6,955 nucleotides of DNA from a bacterium (GTDB taxonomy: Bacteria > Bacillota > Clostridia > Oscillospirales > Oscillospiraceae), in assembly GCA_019424865.1 (NCBI GenBank), contig JAHYYS010000089.1:1-6955 (forward strand), in the 5' to 3' direction. A model generated the notes under the pieces. It was not told the DNA's origin and searched no databases. It worked only from the letters and a program-made list of their open reading frames with translations. Below, piece after piece: positions 1 to 6,955 of this stretch; the first letter of the stretch is position 1, and each line of letters begins with the position of its first letter. The translations under genes and the position numbers were made by a program.

Positions 1-2540
<2,540 letters not shown>

Positions 2541-2572
2541 AGCCGTTGCGGCCAATGGGAGCGAGAGCGACC

Positions 2573-2588
2573 CGCGCCTTTTGGCGCG
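2573..2588. repeat. Perfect 6-bp hairpin with T4 loop
   Basis: CGCGCC (2573-2578) and GGCGCG (2583-2588) pair perfectly around TTTT. No T-run follows, so it is unlikely to be an efficient intrinsic terminator. It is the first strong palindrome after the upstream secA stop. Confidence 0.7.
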
Positions 2589-2607
2589 TAAATTCGCAGC
2601 CGTAAAG

Positions 2608-2645
2608 CGGCGGAGAATTTCCGCAGGCGGAATTCATTTCCGCCG
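2608..2645. repeat. Nested inverted repeat
   Basis: CGGCGGA (2608-2614) is the exact reverse complement of TCCGCCG (2639-2645). Inside it, TTTCCGC followed by AG and GCGGAA forms a second short stem. The result is a two-level hairpin within the structured insert. Confidence 0.6.
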
Positions 2646-2670
2646 AGGATTTAAAATGAAAAGGGCTCCT

Positions 2671-2687
2671 ATGGGGCACTGCCCCAT
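2671..2687. repeat. Perfect 7-bp hairpin
   Basis: ATGGGGC (2671-2677) pairs with GCCCCAT (2681-2687) around the loop ACT. It lies inside a 14-codon ATG...TGA frame (2656-2700) that I do not regard as a gene. Confidence 0.65.
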
Positions 2688-2701
2688 GAGAAGGCAGTGA
2701 C

Positions 2702-2734
2702 CTGAAACGAAAGAAACGTATCTGCAAGGAGTGC
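2702..2734 (+). repeat. Diverged third copy of the secA tail sequence
   Basis: The stretch beginning CTGAAACGAAAGAAACG aligns without gaps to secA 2490-2522. It shares CTGCAAGGAGT exactly (2722-2732 versus 2510-2520 and 2881-2891). Translated in register it reads LKRKKRICKEC against LKWKKCTCKEY. The similarity may be common ancestry with the duplicated repeat, or the homology that guided insertion. It is short enough that chance cannot be excluded. Confidence 0.45.
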
Positions 2735-2790
2735 TCCGACCCGGCCAGCTGTGAAAAACCCCCGTCCCCTCGGAGAGCGGAGGGGGGCCT

Positions 2791-2814
2791 CAGGGGGGAA
2801 CTGGTTCCCCCCTG
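2791..2814. repeat. Perfect 11-bp hairpin
   Basis: CAGGGGGGAAC (2791-2801) and GTTCCCCCCTG (2804-2814) are exact reverse complements separated by TG, so in practice the stem closes on a four-base loop. It is immediately followed by the three-way-junction element. A weaker CCCCTC/GAGGGG stem (2766-2771 with 2780-2785) precedes it. Confidence 0.8.
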
Positions 2815-2868
2815 AAGGCGCGGTGCGCGAAGCGCATATGCATTTTCCGCAGAAAATGTCCGCGCCTT
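2815..2868. other. Three-way-junction (cruciform-like) structured element
   Basis: A 9-bp outer stem AAGGCGCGG (2815-2823) / CCGCGCCTT (2860-2868) encloses two perfect hairpins. The first is TGCGC-GAA-GCGCA (2824-2836) and the second is CATTTTC-CGCA-GAAAATG (2841-2858). Only TATG and T lie unpaired at the junction. The outer stem ends one base before the downstream copy of the secA repeat (2869), which suggests it marks an element end recognised as folded DNA, or an RNA fold. Function unknown. Confidence 0.7.
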
Positions 2869-2916
2869 GAAGAAATGCACCTGCAAGGAGTACCACCCCG
2901 ATCAGCAGTAAGGCCG
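2869..2916 (+). repeat. Direct repeat, copy 2 (orphan secA 3' end)
   Basis: This second copy of the last secA codons and TAA has no attached secA gene; its frame is blocked upstream by a TGA at 2813-2815. It lies 43 bp before the long terminator hairpin. That makes it plausible that this copy is the original gene end and that the upstream copy came with the insert. It differs from copy 1 only at 2872 and 2912. Confidence 0.93.
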
Positions 2917-2953
2917 CCGTGCCCAAAGAGGCGGATCGGGGATCCGGGCAGTC

Positions 2954-2994
2954 AAAATCCAGGTGTGAGCATCTTGTGCTCACACCTGGATTTT
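2954..2994. terminator. Bidirectional intrinsic terminator after secA
   Basis: A perfect 18-bp stem, AAAATCCAGGTGTGAGCA (2954-2971) with TGCTCACACCTGGATTTT (2977-2994), closes on the loop TCTTG. The stem is flanked by A4 and T4, so it could act in both directions. It separates secA from the restriction-modification operon. Confidence 0.85.
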
Positions 2995-3010
2995 CTGTCC
3001 GGCGGGCCTG

Positions 3011-3025
3011 TCAGTGTTTCACTGA
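3011..3025. repeat. Short inverted repeat upstream of the R-M promoter
   Basis: TCAGTG and CACTGA are perfect complements separated by TTT. It lies about 40 bp upstream of the -35 box. It could be a protein-binding site, but no controller gene is visible in the window, so this is weak. Confidence 0.3.
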
Positions 3026-3066
3026 AAATGCGGCGGCAGGGGCGGGATGTTTCGGGTTTCTGTGCG

Positions 3067-3095
3067 TTGCAAACCGATCTGCTTCCTGCTATAAT
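3067..3095 (+). promoter_or_regulatory. Sigma-A promoter of the R-M operon (extended -10)
   Basis: A -35 TTGCAA (3067-3072) and a consensus -10 TATAAT (3090-3095) are separated by exactly 17 bp. The -10 is preceded by TG-C (3087-3089), an extended -10. Transcription would start near 3102, giving a leader of roughly 28 nt before the methyltransferase ATG. This is the best-matching promoter in the window and suggests solid constitutive expression unless blocked. Confidence 0.85.
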
Positions 3096-3113
3096 AAACT
3101 TGTATCGATCTGC
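3075..3113 (+). promoter_or_regulatory. Pair of GATC-centred direct repeats in the promoter (candidate operator)
   Basis: CGATCTGC occurs at 3075-3082, in the spacer between -35 and -10, and again at 3106-3113, just past the predicted start of transcription. The separation is 31 bp, about three helical turns. Each contains GATC, the likely target of the methyltransferase encoded immediately downstream. Methylation-sensitive or methyltransferase-mediated feedback is a reasonable inference but is not shown. Confidence 0.5.
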
Positions 3114-3129
3114 GGCGGAGGTGAAGCAA

Positions 3130-3972
3130 ATGGCAAAAAACAAACTGGTTGCTCCGGTGGTCAAATGGGTCGGCGGAAAGCGCCAGCTGCTGGACGACAT
3201 CACCCCGCTGCTGCCCAAGCGGATTCCGACCTACTGCGAGCCGTTTTTGGGCGGCGGCGCGGTCCTGTTCTCCATCCAGCCGTCCAGAGCCATTGTAAAT
3301 GACCTGAACGCGGATCTGATGACGGTGTATACGGTGATTCGGGATGATGTGGAGACGCTGATCGAATCGCTGAAGCAGCACGAAAATACGGCGGAGTATT
3401 TTTATAAAATCCGGGATATGGACCGGAACAAGGCGGCCTATCAGGCCATGCCGGCGGTGGAAAAGGCCTCCCGGCTGATTTACCTGAACAAGACCTGCTT
3501 CAACGGCCTGTTCCGGGTCAATTCCGCGGGGGAGTTCAATTCCCCCTTCGGGCGGTATAAAAACCCGAACATTGTCAACGAGCCCGTTTTGCGGGCCGTG
3601 AGCAAGTATTTCAACAAGAGCGAGATTGTGTTCTGCAGCGAGGATTTTGCTGTGACCCTTGGCCGGGTGGAACGGGGCGGCTTTGTCTATCTGGATCCCC
3701 CCTACGACCCCGTCTCTGACACGGCCAGCTTTACCGGATACAACAAGGGGGGCTTTGACCAGCAGGAGCAGATCCGCCTGAAGGCGTGCTGCGACGAGCT
3801 GACCCGGCGCGGGGTCAAGTTTATGCTGTCCAACTCGGCGACGGATTTTATCAAGAACCTGTATCAGGGCTATGACATCACCACAGTGAAAGCCAAGCGG
3901 GCCATCAATGCGGACGCGAGCAAGCGCGGCGCCATTGAGGAGGTGCTGATCCGCAACTATGGGACTCAATGA
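3130..3972 (+). CDS. DpnM/Dam-like DNA adenine-N6 methyltransferase (probable GATC specificity)
   Basis: This 280-residue protein matches the usual length of the D12-class (alpha) methyltransferases that transfer a methyl group from S-adenosylmethionine to adenine N6. Visible motifs are KWVGGKRQL (12-20, motif X), the SAM-binding CEPFLGGGA (36-44, motif I), VNDLNADL (56-63), and the catalytic DPPY (189-192). The block CFNGLFRVNSAGEFNSPFGR (123-142), continuing YKNP, closely resembles the target-recognition hairpin I recall from DpnM and Dam, so GATC is the inferred site. I chose the ATG at 3130 because GGAGGTG lies 7 nt upstream and the open frame further upstream runs through the terminator. 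The gene overlaps the downstream endonuclease by 14 nt, as expected for an M-then-R operon. Methyltransferase identity is near certain; specificity is inference. Confidence 0.95.
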   Translation: MAKNKLVAPVVKWVGGKRQLLDDITPLLPKRIPTYCEPFLGGGAVLFSIQPSRAIVNDLNADLMTVYTVIRDDVETLIESLKQHENTAEYFYKIRDMDRNKAAYQAMPAVEKASRLIYLNKTCFNGLFRVNSAGEFNSPFGRYKNPNIVNEPVLRAVSKYFNKSEIVFCSEDFAVTLGRVERGGFVYLDPPYDPVSDTASFTGYNKGGFDQQEQIRLKACCDELTRRGVKFMLSNSATDFIKNLYQGYDITTVKAKRAINADASKRGAIEEVLIRNYGTQ

Positions 3973-5230
3973 CACCGCATGGGAAAAGCTGTTTGACAAG
4001 TATCAGATTCTGGACCGGGTCGATCGGGACGGGCAGTTTCAGATTTCCGCCAGCCAGATTAAGGAGTTTCGGGAACCCAGGCTGATGACCAAGTTTGACC
4101 ACCGGGTCAATCTGCCCGCCATTTTCCGGAAACACAATCTGGCGATTTTGCCTGTCACCCGGGGGGACTATGTCATCTCTTCCTTTTCCGCCTATCAGGA
4201 CTTTGAGGCGCCGGAGGCCGAGGTACAGCGGATCTCCGTCCCGGCCCATCTGCAAAGCCTGATGCCGAAGTTTCTGGTGAGCGAGGCCATCGCGCTGAAC
4301 TGCGCCAATGCCTGCGGCATTCTGAGCGACTTTTTGGAGGATGAGGCCCTGGTTCCGACGGTCAGCGGGCGCATGAGCTCCGGCGGCTTTGCCTTTCGGA
4401 TCGACACGGCGCTGGGCCCCAAAACCGTATCAGTGGATCATGCCCAGATAGAGATTGACGCGGCCTACGAGGGGCTGCGCTGCCTCTCTCTGTTCGAGGC
4501 CAAGCGGGACCTGTCCGACGATTTTCTCATCCGCCAGCTCTACTACCCCTTCCGGGTCTGGAGCGGCCGGGTGACCAAGCCGGTCAAGACGGTGTTCCTG
4601 ATCTTTTCCAACGGCGTGTTCTATCTCTATCAATATCAGTTTGAAGAGCCGGGTTACTATAACTCCCTGCGCCTGGTCAAGCAGAAGAACTATGTCATCG
4701 CAACCCAGATCACGCGTTCGGATATTGAGCGGCTTTTGCGCACCGTCCCCCAGGTGCCGGAGCCGGAGGTGTCCTTTCCCCAGGCCAACAGCATGTCCCG
4801 CATCGTCAACCTGATGGAGCTGCTGTATGAAAGGCCCATGACAAGGCAGGAAATTACCTCGGAGTATGCCTTTGATGAGCGCCAGACCAATTACTATACG
4901 GACGCGGGGCGGTATCTCGAACTGATTGACAAGGGCCGGGACGAGACGGGCGGCATCCTGTTCCGCCTGTCCCCTCAGGGGCGGCGCATGATGGGCCTGG
5001 AGTATCGGGAGCGGCAGCTGGCAATTGCCGCCCAGATTTTGAAGCACAGGGTTTTTCATCAGACCCTCAAGCTGCATCTGGAATCGGGGGAGATGCCTGA
5101 TACCCAGCAGGTGGTTCGGATTATGAAACAGTCCCATCTCTACCATGTGGAGGCGGAGAGCACCTATGTGCGCCGCTCCTCCACGGTGACAGGGTGGATC
5201 AATTGGATTTTGGGCACGATAGAAGAATGA
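3959..5230 (+). CDS. Probable type II restriction endonuclease (DUF6996/DUF6997-like, PD-(D/E)xK)
   Basis: This 423-residue protein is the likely cutting partner of the upstream methyltransferase. The N-terminal part (about 1-110: MGLNDTAWEKLF, KEFREPRLMTKFDH, ILPVTRGDYVIS) recalls the family I know as DUF6996, and the centre recalls DUF6997, both annotated in type II restriction enzymes; this is from memory and not searched. A candidate nuclease core is D167 in QIEIDAAYEG followed by E180-A-K182, a PD-(D/E)xK arrangement, with RQLYYPFRVW (192-201) as the following helix. Residues about 280-345 (MELLYERPMTRQEI, then ILFRLSPQGRRMM) look like a winged-helix DNA-binding domain. It is longer than DpnII (about 288 residues as I recall) and shows no obvious resemblance to it. 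The ATG at 3959 lies inside the methyltransferase end, with GGAGG about 14 nt upstream, so translational coupling is likely. There is no sign of truncation. Confidence 0.8.
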   Translation: MGLNDTAWEKLFDKYQILDRVDRDGQFQISASQIKEFREPRLMTKFDHRVNLPAIFRKHNLAILPVTRGDYVISSFSAYQDFEAPEAEVQRISVPAHLQSLMPKFLVSEAIALNCANACGILSDFLEDEALVPTVSGRMSSGGFAFRIDTALGPKTVSVDHAQIEIDAAYEGLRCLSLFEAKRDLSDDFLIRQLYYPFRVWSGRVTKPVKTVFLIFSNGVFYLYQYQFEEPGYYNSLRLVKQKNYVIATQITRSDIERLLRTVPQVPEPEVSFPQANSMSRIVNLMELLYERPMTRQEITSEYAFDERQTNYYTDAGRYLELIDKGRDETGGILFRLSPQGRRMMGLEYRERQLAIAAQILKHRVFHQTLKLHLESGEMPDTQQVVRIMKQSHLYHVEAESTYVRRSSTVTGWINWILGTIEE

Positions 5231-5238
5231 GCGCACAG

Positions 5239-5275
5239 AGCGGACAGGCCACGGAAGGGGGCCTGCCCGCTTTTT
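5239..5275 (+). terminator. Intrinsic terminator of the R-M operon
   Basis: AGCGG-A-CAGGCC (5239-5250) pairs with GGCCTG-C-CCGCT (5260-5271) with one A/C mismatch, loop 5251-5259, followed by a run of five T (5271-5275). Flanking GCACAGA and TCTGTGC can extend the pairing across the T-run. It begins 8 nt after the endonuclease stop. Confidence 0.88.
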
Positions 5276-5338
5276 CTGTGCCTGGGGCGGCGGAGCGGAC
5301 GTCCCGCAGCGCCGTTTTGAAAAAATAAAGAAAAAGAT

Positions 5339-5367
5339 GGGAACTTTTTTGGGGGGAAATTCGTCTA
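5339..5367 (+). promoter_or_regulatory. ECF-sigma-type promoter of the SLH protein gene
   Basis: GGGAAC (5339-5344) followed by a T-run, then CGTCTA (5362-5367) after a 17-bp spacer, matches the AAC ... CGTC pattern of extracytoplasmic-function sigma factors. No good TTGACA/TATAAT pair is visible between 5276 and 5422. The implied regulation is by a cell-envelope ECF sigma factor, fitting an exported wall protein. The sigma gene is not in the window. Confidence 0.6.
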
Positions 5368-5422
5368 GTAAACTAAAGGACAACAGTCCTGCAGCAACAT
5401 ATGGAAAAGGAGCGAGACAGCA

Positions 5423-6538
5423 ATGAACAGAACCCTGACAGCATTGGCACTGAGCAGCACGCTGCTGTGTGCCCTGATGGCACCGCCGGCTATGGCGCTG
5501 GAGTCTGCGGCCCTCCGTTCTGACACCGCCCAGGAAGCGGATACCCAGACGGTGCAGACACTCCCGGACAGTGTGCTGTACTATGGACAGGTGAAAGGGA
5601 TTCTCACCGGGGAGAACGGTTCCATCTCCCAGATTCACCTGGAGTCAGAGCGATACGGCGAGTATGTCATGAATCTGTCGCCGGAGACGGTCTGGATTGA
5701 CAGCGGGAATTGCACGGCGGATGATCCGTCCGATTTGAAGGAGGGAGAGGGGATCTACGTCTTCCACAGCCCGGTGGAGACCGCCTCTCTTCCGCCCCAG
5801 TCGCCCGCCTATGCGGTGGTGCGCAATGTGCCCCAGGATGCGGGCTGCGCCCAGTATCACCAGGTAGAGGCGGTTTCGGAGGCGGACGGGACGCTGCGCA
5901 TTACCACGGATAACGGGACATTCTCCATTGTGGCCGACAGCGACACAGCGGTGACCGCCTATTCAGATGGCTCCGACGCGGCGTGGAGCCAGATCAAAGA
6001 GGGCGGCTATGTGATGGCGTGGTATGAGCGCAGCGGTGAGGATGCCGGCCAGGCCCGCGCCAGCCACATACTGGTGCTGGATCGCGGGGAGGAAGAGGCG
6101 GCAGAGGTGCTGACCCGGGCAGACTTTGTAAGCCTGCTCCACGACGCCCAGGGCAATCCGGTGGTCAATTTTGCCATGCAGTACCCGGACGTCAAAGGGA
6201 GCGACTCCTATGGGGAGGCGGTCCGCTGGGCGACCAGCGAGGGGCTCGTCAGCGGATACAGCGACGGCAGGTTTGCGCCTGACGAGGCCATCAGCCGGGA
6301 GCAGATGATCCAGGTGCTGTGGCGCTGTGCCGGAAGCCCCATGCTGATGGATTACACCGGGCTGACCCAGTATGAGGACGCCGGAGAGATTGCGCCCTAT
6401 GCCCGACAGGCCGCGGCCTGGGCCCACCAGCAGGGGCTGCTGGATACGGACAGCAATACCCTCGAGCCCCAGGGCACCGTGACAAAGGGTGAGGCGGAGA
6501 CGATGATTCAGGCCGTCCTGTCTGCCCAGTCTGAGTAA
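5423..6538 (+). CDS. Secreted S-layer homology (SLH) domain protein
   Basis: This 371-residue exported protein is probably held on secondary cell-wall polymer by its SLH repeats. Residues 1-25 form a Sec signal peptide (MNRT, hydrophobic core ALALSSTLLCALMA, cleavage after AMA at 25). Residues about 48-220 look like two related beta-rich modules. Each ends with a KEGxG-type turn and a hydrophobic strand: LKEGEGIYVF (105-114) ... AYAVV (129-133), and IKEGGYVMAW (191-200) ... SHILVL (214-219). The C-terminus carries one clear SLH repeat (LTRADF at 230, YPDV 254-257, AVRWATSEGLVSGYSDGRF 266-284, SREQM 291-295) and a degenerate one (YEDAGEIAPYARQAAAWAHQ and onward, about 317-366). The N-terminal role is unknown. 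GGAG 10 nt upstream supports the ATG at 5423. It has its own promoter and terminators, so it is a single-gene unit. Its Sec signal would use the SecA system, but nothing else links it to the neighbouring genes. Confidence 0.9.
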   Translation: MNRTLTALALSSTLLCALMAPPAMALESAALRSDTAQEADTQTVQTLPDSVLYYGQVKGILTGENGSISQIHLESERYGEYVMNLSPETVWIDSGNCTADDPSDLKEGEGIYVFHSPVETASLPPQSPAYAVVRNVPQDAGCAQYHQVEAVSEADGTLRITTDNGTFSIVADSDTAVTAYSDGSDAAWSQIKEGGYVMAWYERSGEDAGQARASHILVLDRGEEEAAEVLTRADFVSLLHDAQGNPVVNFAMQYPDVKGSDSYGEAVRWATSEGLVSGYSDGRFAPDEAISREQMIQVLWRCAGSPMLMDYTGLTQYEDAGEIAPYARQAAAWAHQQGLLDTDSNTLEPQGTVTKGEAETMIQAVLSAQSE

Positions 6539-6556
6539 CGTGCATAAGTTGAGAGA

Positions 6557-6582
6557 AAAGGCTCCGCTTCGGCGGGGCCTTT
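6557..6582 (+). terminator. UUCG-tetraloop terminator after the SLH gene
   Basis: AAAGGCTCCGC (6557-6567) pairs with GCGGGGCCTTT (6572-6582) with a single T/G wobble around TTCG. This is the exceptionally stable C(UUCG)G loop. Only TTT follows, so it is a short-tailed terminator. It lies 18 nt past the stop codon. Confidence 0.82.
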
Positions 6583-6590
6583 CAGTCTGT

Positions 6591-6637
6591 CGAAAAAGGT
6601 CTTGTCAATTGATTGAAATTGACAAGCCCCTTTTTCG
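6591..6637. terminator. Bidirectional long hairpin, possible second terminator
   Basis: CGAAAAAGG (6591-6599) pairs with CCTTTTTCG (6629-6637), and CTTGTCAATT (6601-6610) with AATTGACAAG (6617-6626). They are separated by a small T/CC internal loop, and the end loop is GATTGA. A5 and T5 tracts within the outer stem allow termination from either side. It may also be the end of a repeat element. It is far more A+T-rich than its surroundings. Confidence 0.65.
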
Positions 6638-6653
6638 AGAAAGTAAGCACGCA

Positions 6654-6692
6654 AGGCGGGACGACTTTTCCGCATGGAATCGAGTCCCGCCT
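6654..6692. repeat. Inverted repeat preceding the tandem array
   Basis: AGGCGGGAC (6654-6662) is the exact reverse complement of GTCCCGCCT (6684-6692), with an inner TTCC-GCAT-GGAA stem (6668-6679). It lies just before the 117-bp tandem units. The GAATCGAGTCCCGC stretch only superficially resembles a tRNA T-arm. Confidence 0.55.
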
Positions 6693-6780
6693 GGCGTGAT
6701 ATGCGCCCCTACGAAAGTGGGCCCCGCTGCGCCGCAGTGCAGCGCGGCTGCCGTTGCTGCCCGCCCCGTCCCGGTGGTCT

Positions 6781-6830
6781 CGCAGGGGCGGCTATGAGTC
6801 GCCCGCGGGCGCACGATGTGCGCCCCTACG
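6781..6830. repeat. REP-like double hairpin, unit 1/2 junction
   Basis: GGGCGGC-TATGA-GTCGCCC (6786-6804, one G/T wobble) is followed by GC and then GGGCGCAC-GAT-GTGCGCCC (6807-6825). An imperfect outer stem CGcAG/CTaCG encloses both, giving the same outer-stem-plus-two-hairpins layout as 2815-2868. Confidence 0.72.
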
Positions 6831-6897
6831 AAAGTGGGCCCCGCTGCGCCGCAGTGCTGCGCGGCTGCCGCTGCTGCCGGCCCCGTCCCGGCGGTCT

Positions 6898-6947
6898 CGC
6901 AGGGGCGGCTATGAGCCGCCCGCGGGCGCATAATATGCGCCCCTACG
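6898..6947. repeat. REP-like double hairpin, unit 2/3 junction
   Basis: GGGCGGC-TATGA-GCCGCCC (6903-6921) is followed by GGGCGCAT-AAT-ATGCGCCC (6924-6942). Compared with unit 1, the wobble has become a G/C pair and the terminal C/G pair of the second hairpin has become T/A, so pairing is preserved through compensating changes. Confidence 0.72.
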
Positions 6948-6955
6948 AAAGGGTG

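Larger units (their letters stand above)
2546..2868. mobile_element. Putative miniature non-coding structured insertion between duplicated secA ends
   Basis: These 323 bp sit between two copies of the secA 3' end and contain no convincing gene. They are packed with palindromes: CGCGCC/GGCGCG around TTTT (2573-2588), CGGCGGA/TCCGCCG enclosing a smaller stem (2608-2645), ATGGGGC/GCCCCAT (2671-2687), CCCCTC/GAGGGG (2766-2785), a perfect 11-bp stem (2791-2814), and a three-way junction (2815-2868) that ends exactly where the downstream repeat begins. This architecture suggests a non-autonomous element, MITE/REP-like or an integrase-type relic, inserted at the secA 3' end. No transposase or integrase is present, so mobility is inference. 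It could instead be a structured intergenic RNA with a secondarily duplicated gene end. Confidence 0.5.
6702..6955. repeat. 117-bp tandem repeat array (2 full units plus a partial third)
   Basis: Unit 1 is 6702-6818, unit 2 is 6819-6935, and a third starts at 6936 and leaves the window. The full units differ at about eight positions. Each begins TGCGCCCCTACGAAAG and ends with two adjacent hairpins. The period is a multiple of three, which keeps long frames open on both strands without implying coding. The paired-hairpin ends resemble REP/BIME-type intergenic repeats. No gene is supported between 6539 and 6955. Confidence 0.92.

Noticed and set aside
2656..2700. 14-codon ATG...TGA frame in the structured insert
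   Set aside because: It contains a perfect palindrome, lacks a convincing ribosome binding site, and is too short to support without conservation data.
2875..3129. N-terminal extension of the methyltransferase frame upstream of 3130
   Set aside because: It would run through the secA repeat, the terminator and the promoter; the ATG at 3130 has a good GGAGGTG and matches the family's N-terminus.
3019..3999. 326-codon minus-strand open frame opposite the methyltransferase
   Set aside because: It is a shadow of a clear methyltransferase gene, has no ribosome binding site or recognisable motif, and would run across the sigma-A promoter.
4430..5638. 402-codon minus-strand open frame opposite the endonuclease and the start of the SLH gene
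   Set aside because: It crosses a terminator and a promoter, has low-complexity Arg/Pro/Gln-rich content typical of GC-rich antisense frames, and overlaps two convincing genes.
6656..6692. Possible tRNA fragment or att site (GAATCGAGTCCCGC)
   Set aside because: The T-arm stem does not pair around the loop and no acceptor or anticodon stem can be built; the match is superficial.
6540..6797. 85-codon plus-strand frame after the SLH gene
   Set aside because: It reads straight through two hairpins and into the repeat array; no ribosome binding site or family resemblance.
6605..6931. 108-codon minus-strand frame with an internal 39-residue repeat
   Set aside because: The repetition is just the 117-bp tandem unit, whose length is divisible by three; composition is Ala/Gly/Pro-rich and there is no start signal.
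6702..6955. CRISPR array
   Set aside because: The whole 117-bp unit repeats with scattered substitutions; there is no short constant repeat separated by unique spacers, and no cas gene.

Overview
The window looks like a chromosomal segment of a high-GC gut Clostridium relative (Bacillota; an Oscillospiraceae-type genome is my best guess). This rests on a Gram-positive-style SecA with a C-terminal zinc tail, strong AGGAGG-type ribosome binding sites, an exported S-layer-homology protein, and dense GC-rich palindromic repeats between genes. The taxonomic placement is inference; no search was run.

Layout, all genes on the + strand: (1) 1-2540, the translocase ATPase gene secA, lacking its 5' end because the window starts inside it. 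(2) 2541-2868, a non-coding and strongly structured segment bracketed by a 39-bp perfect direct repeat of the secA 3' end, so the last 12 codons and stop of secA occur twice. This resembles an att-site or target-duplication scar of a very small insertion. (3) 2954-2994, a long perfect hairpin that probably terminates secA. (4) 3067-5275, a compact two-gene restriction-modification operon. It has a consensus sigma-A promoter carrying two GATC-centred direct repeats, a DpnM/Dam-like adenine methyltransferase, a 14-nt overlapping gene for a probable PD-(D/E)xK restriction endonuclease with a winged-helix-like C-terminus, and a terminator. (5) 5339-6582, a secreted SLH-domain protein behind an ECF-sigma-like promoter and followed by a UUCG-loop terminator. 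(6) 6591-6955, an intergenic repeat region with a bidirectional hairpin and 117-bp tandem units ending in paired hairpins whose arms co-vary; the array runs off the window.

Functional reading: secA is core genome. In many Firmicutes prfB follows it, but here a defence cassette follows, flanked by structured repeat DNA, which suggests an insertion spot. The two R-M genes form one unit: the methyltransferase is translated first and probably protects GATC, and the overlapping endonuclease would cut unmodified DNA. The most interesting signals are the duplicated secA tail with its three-way-junction insert, the GATC repeats in the methyltransferase promoter, and the unusual endonuclease partnered with a GATC-type methyltransferase. 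I found no clearly new multi-gene system beyond this R-M pair.
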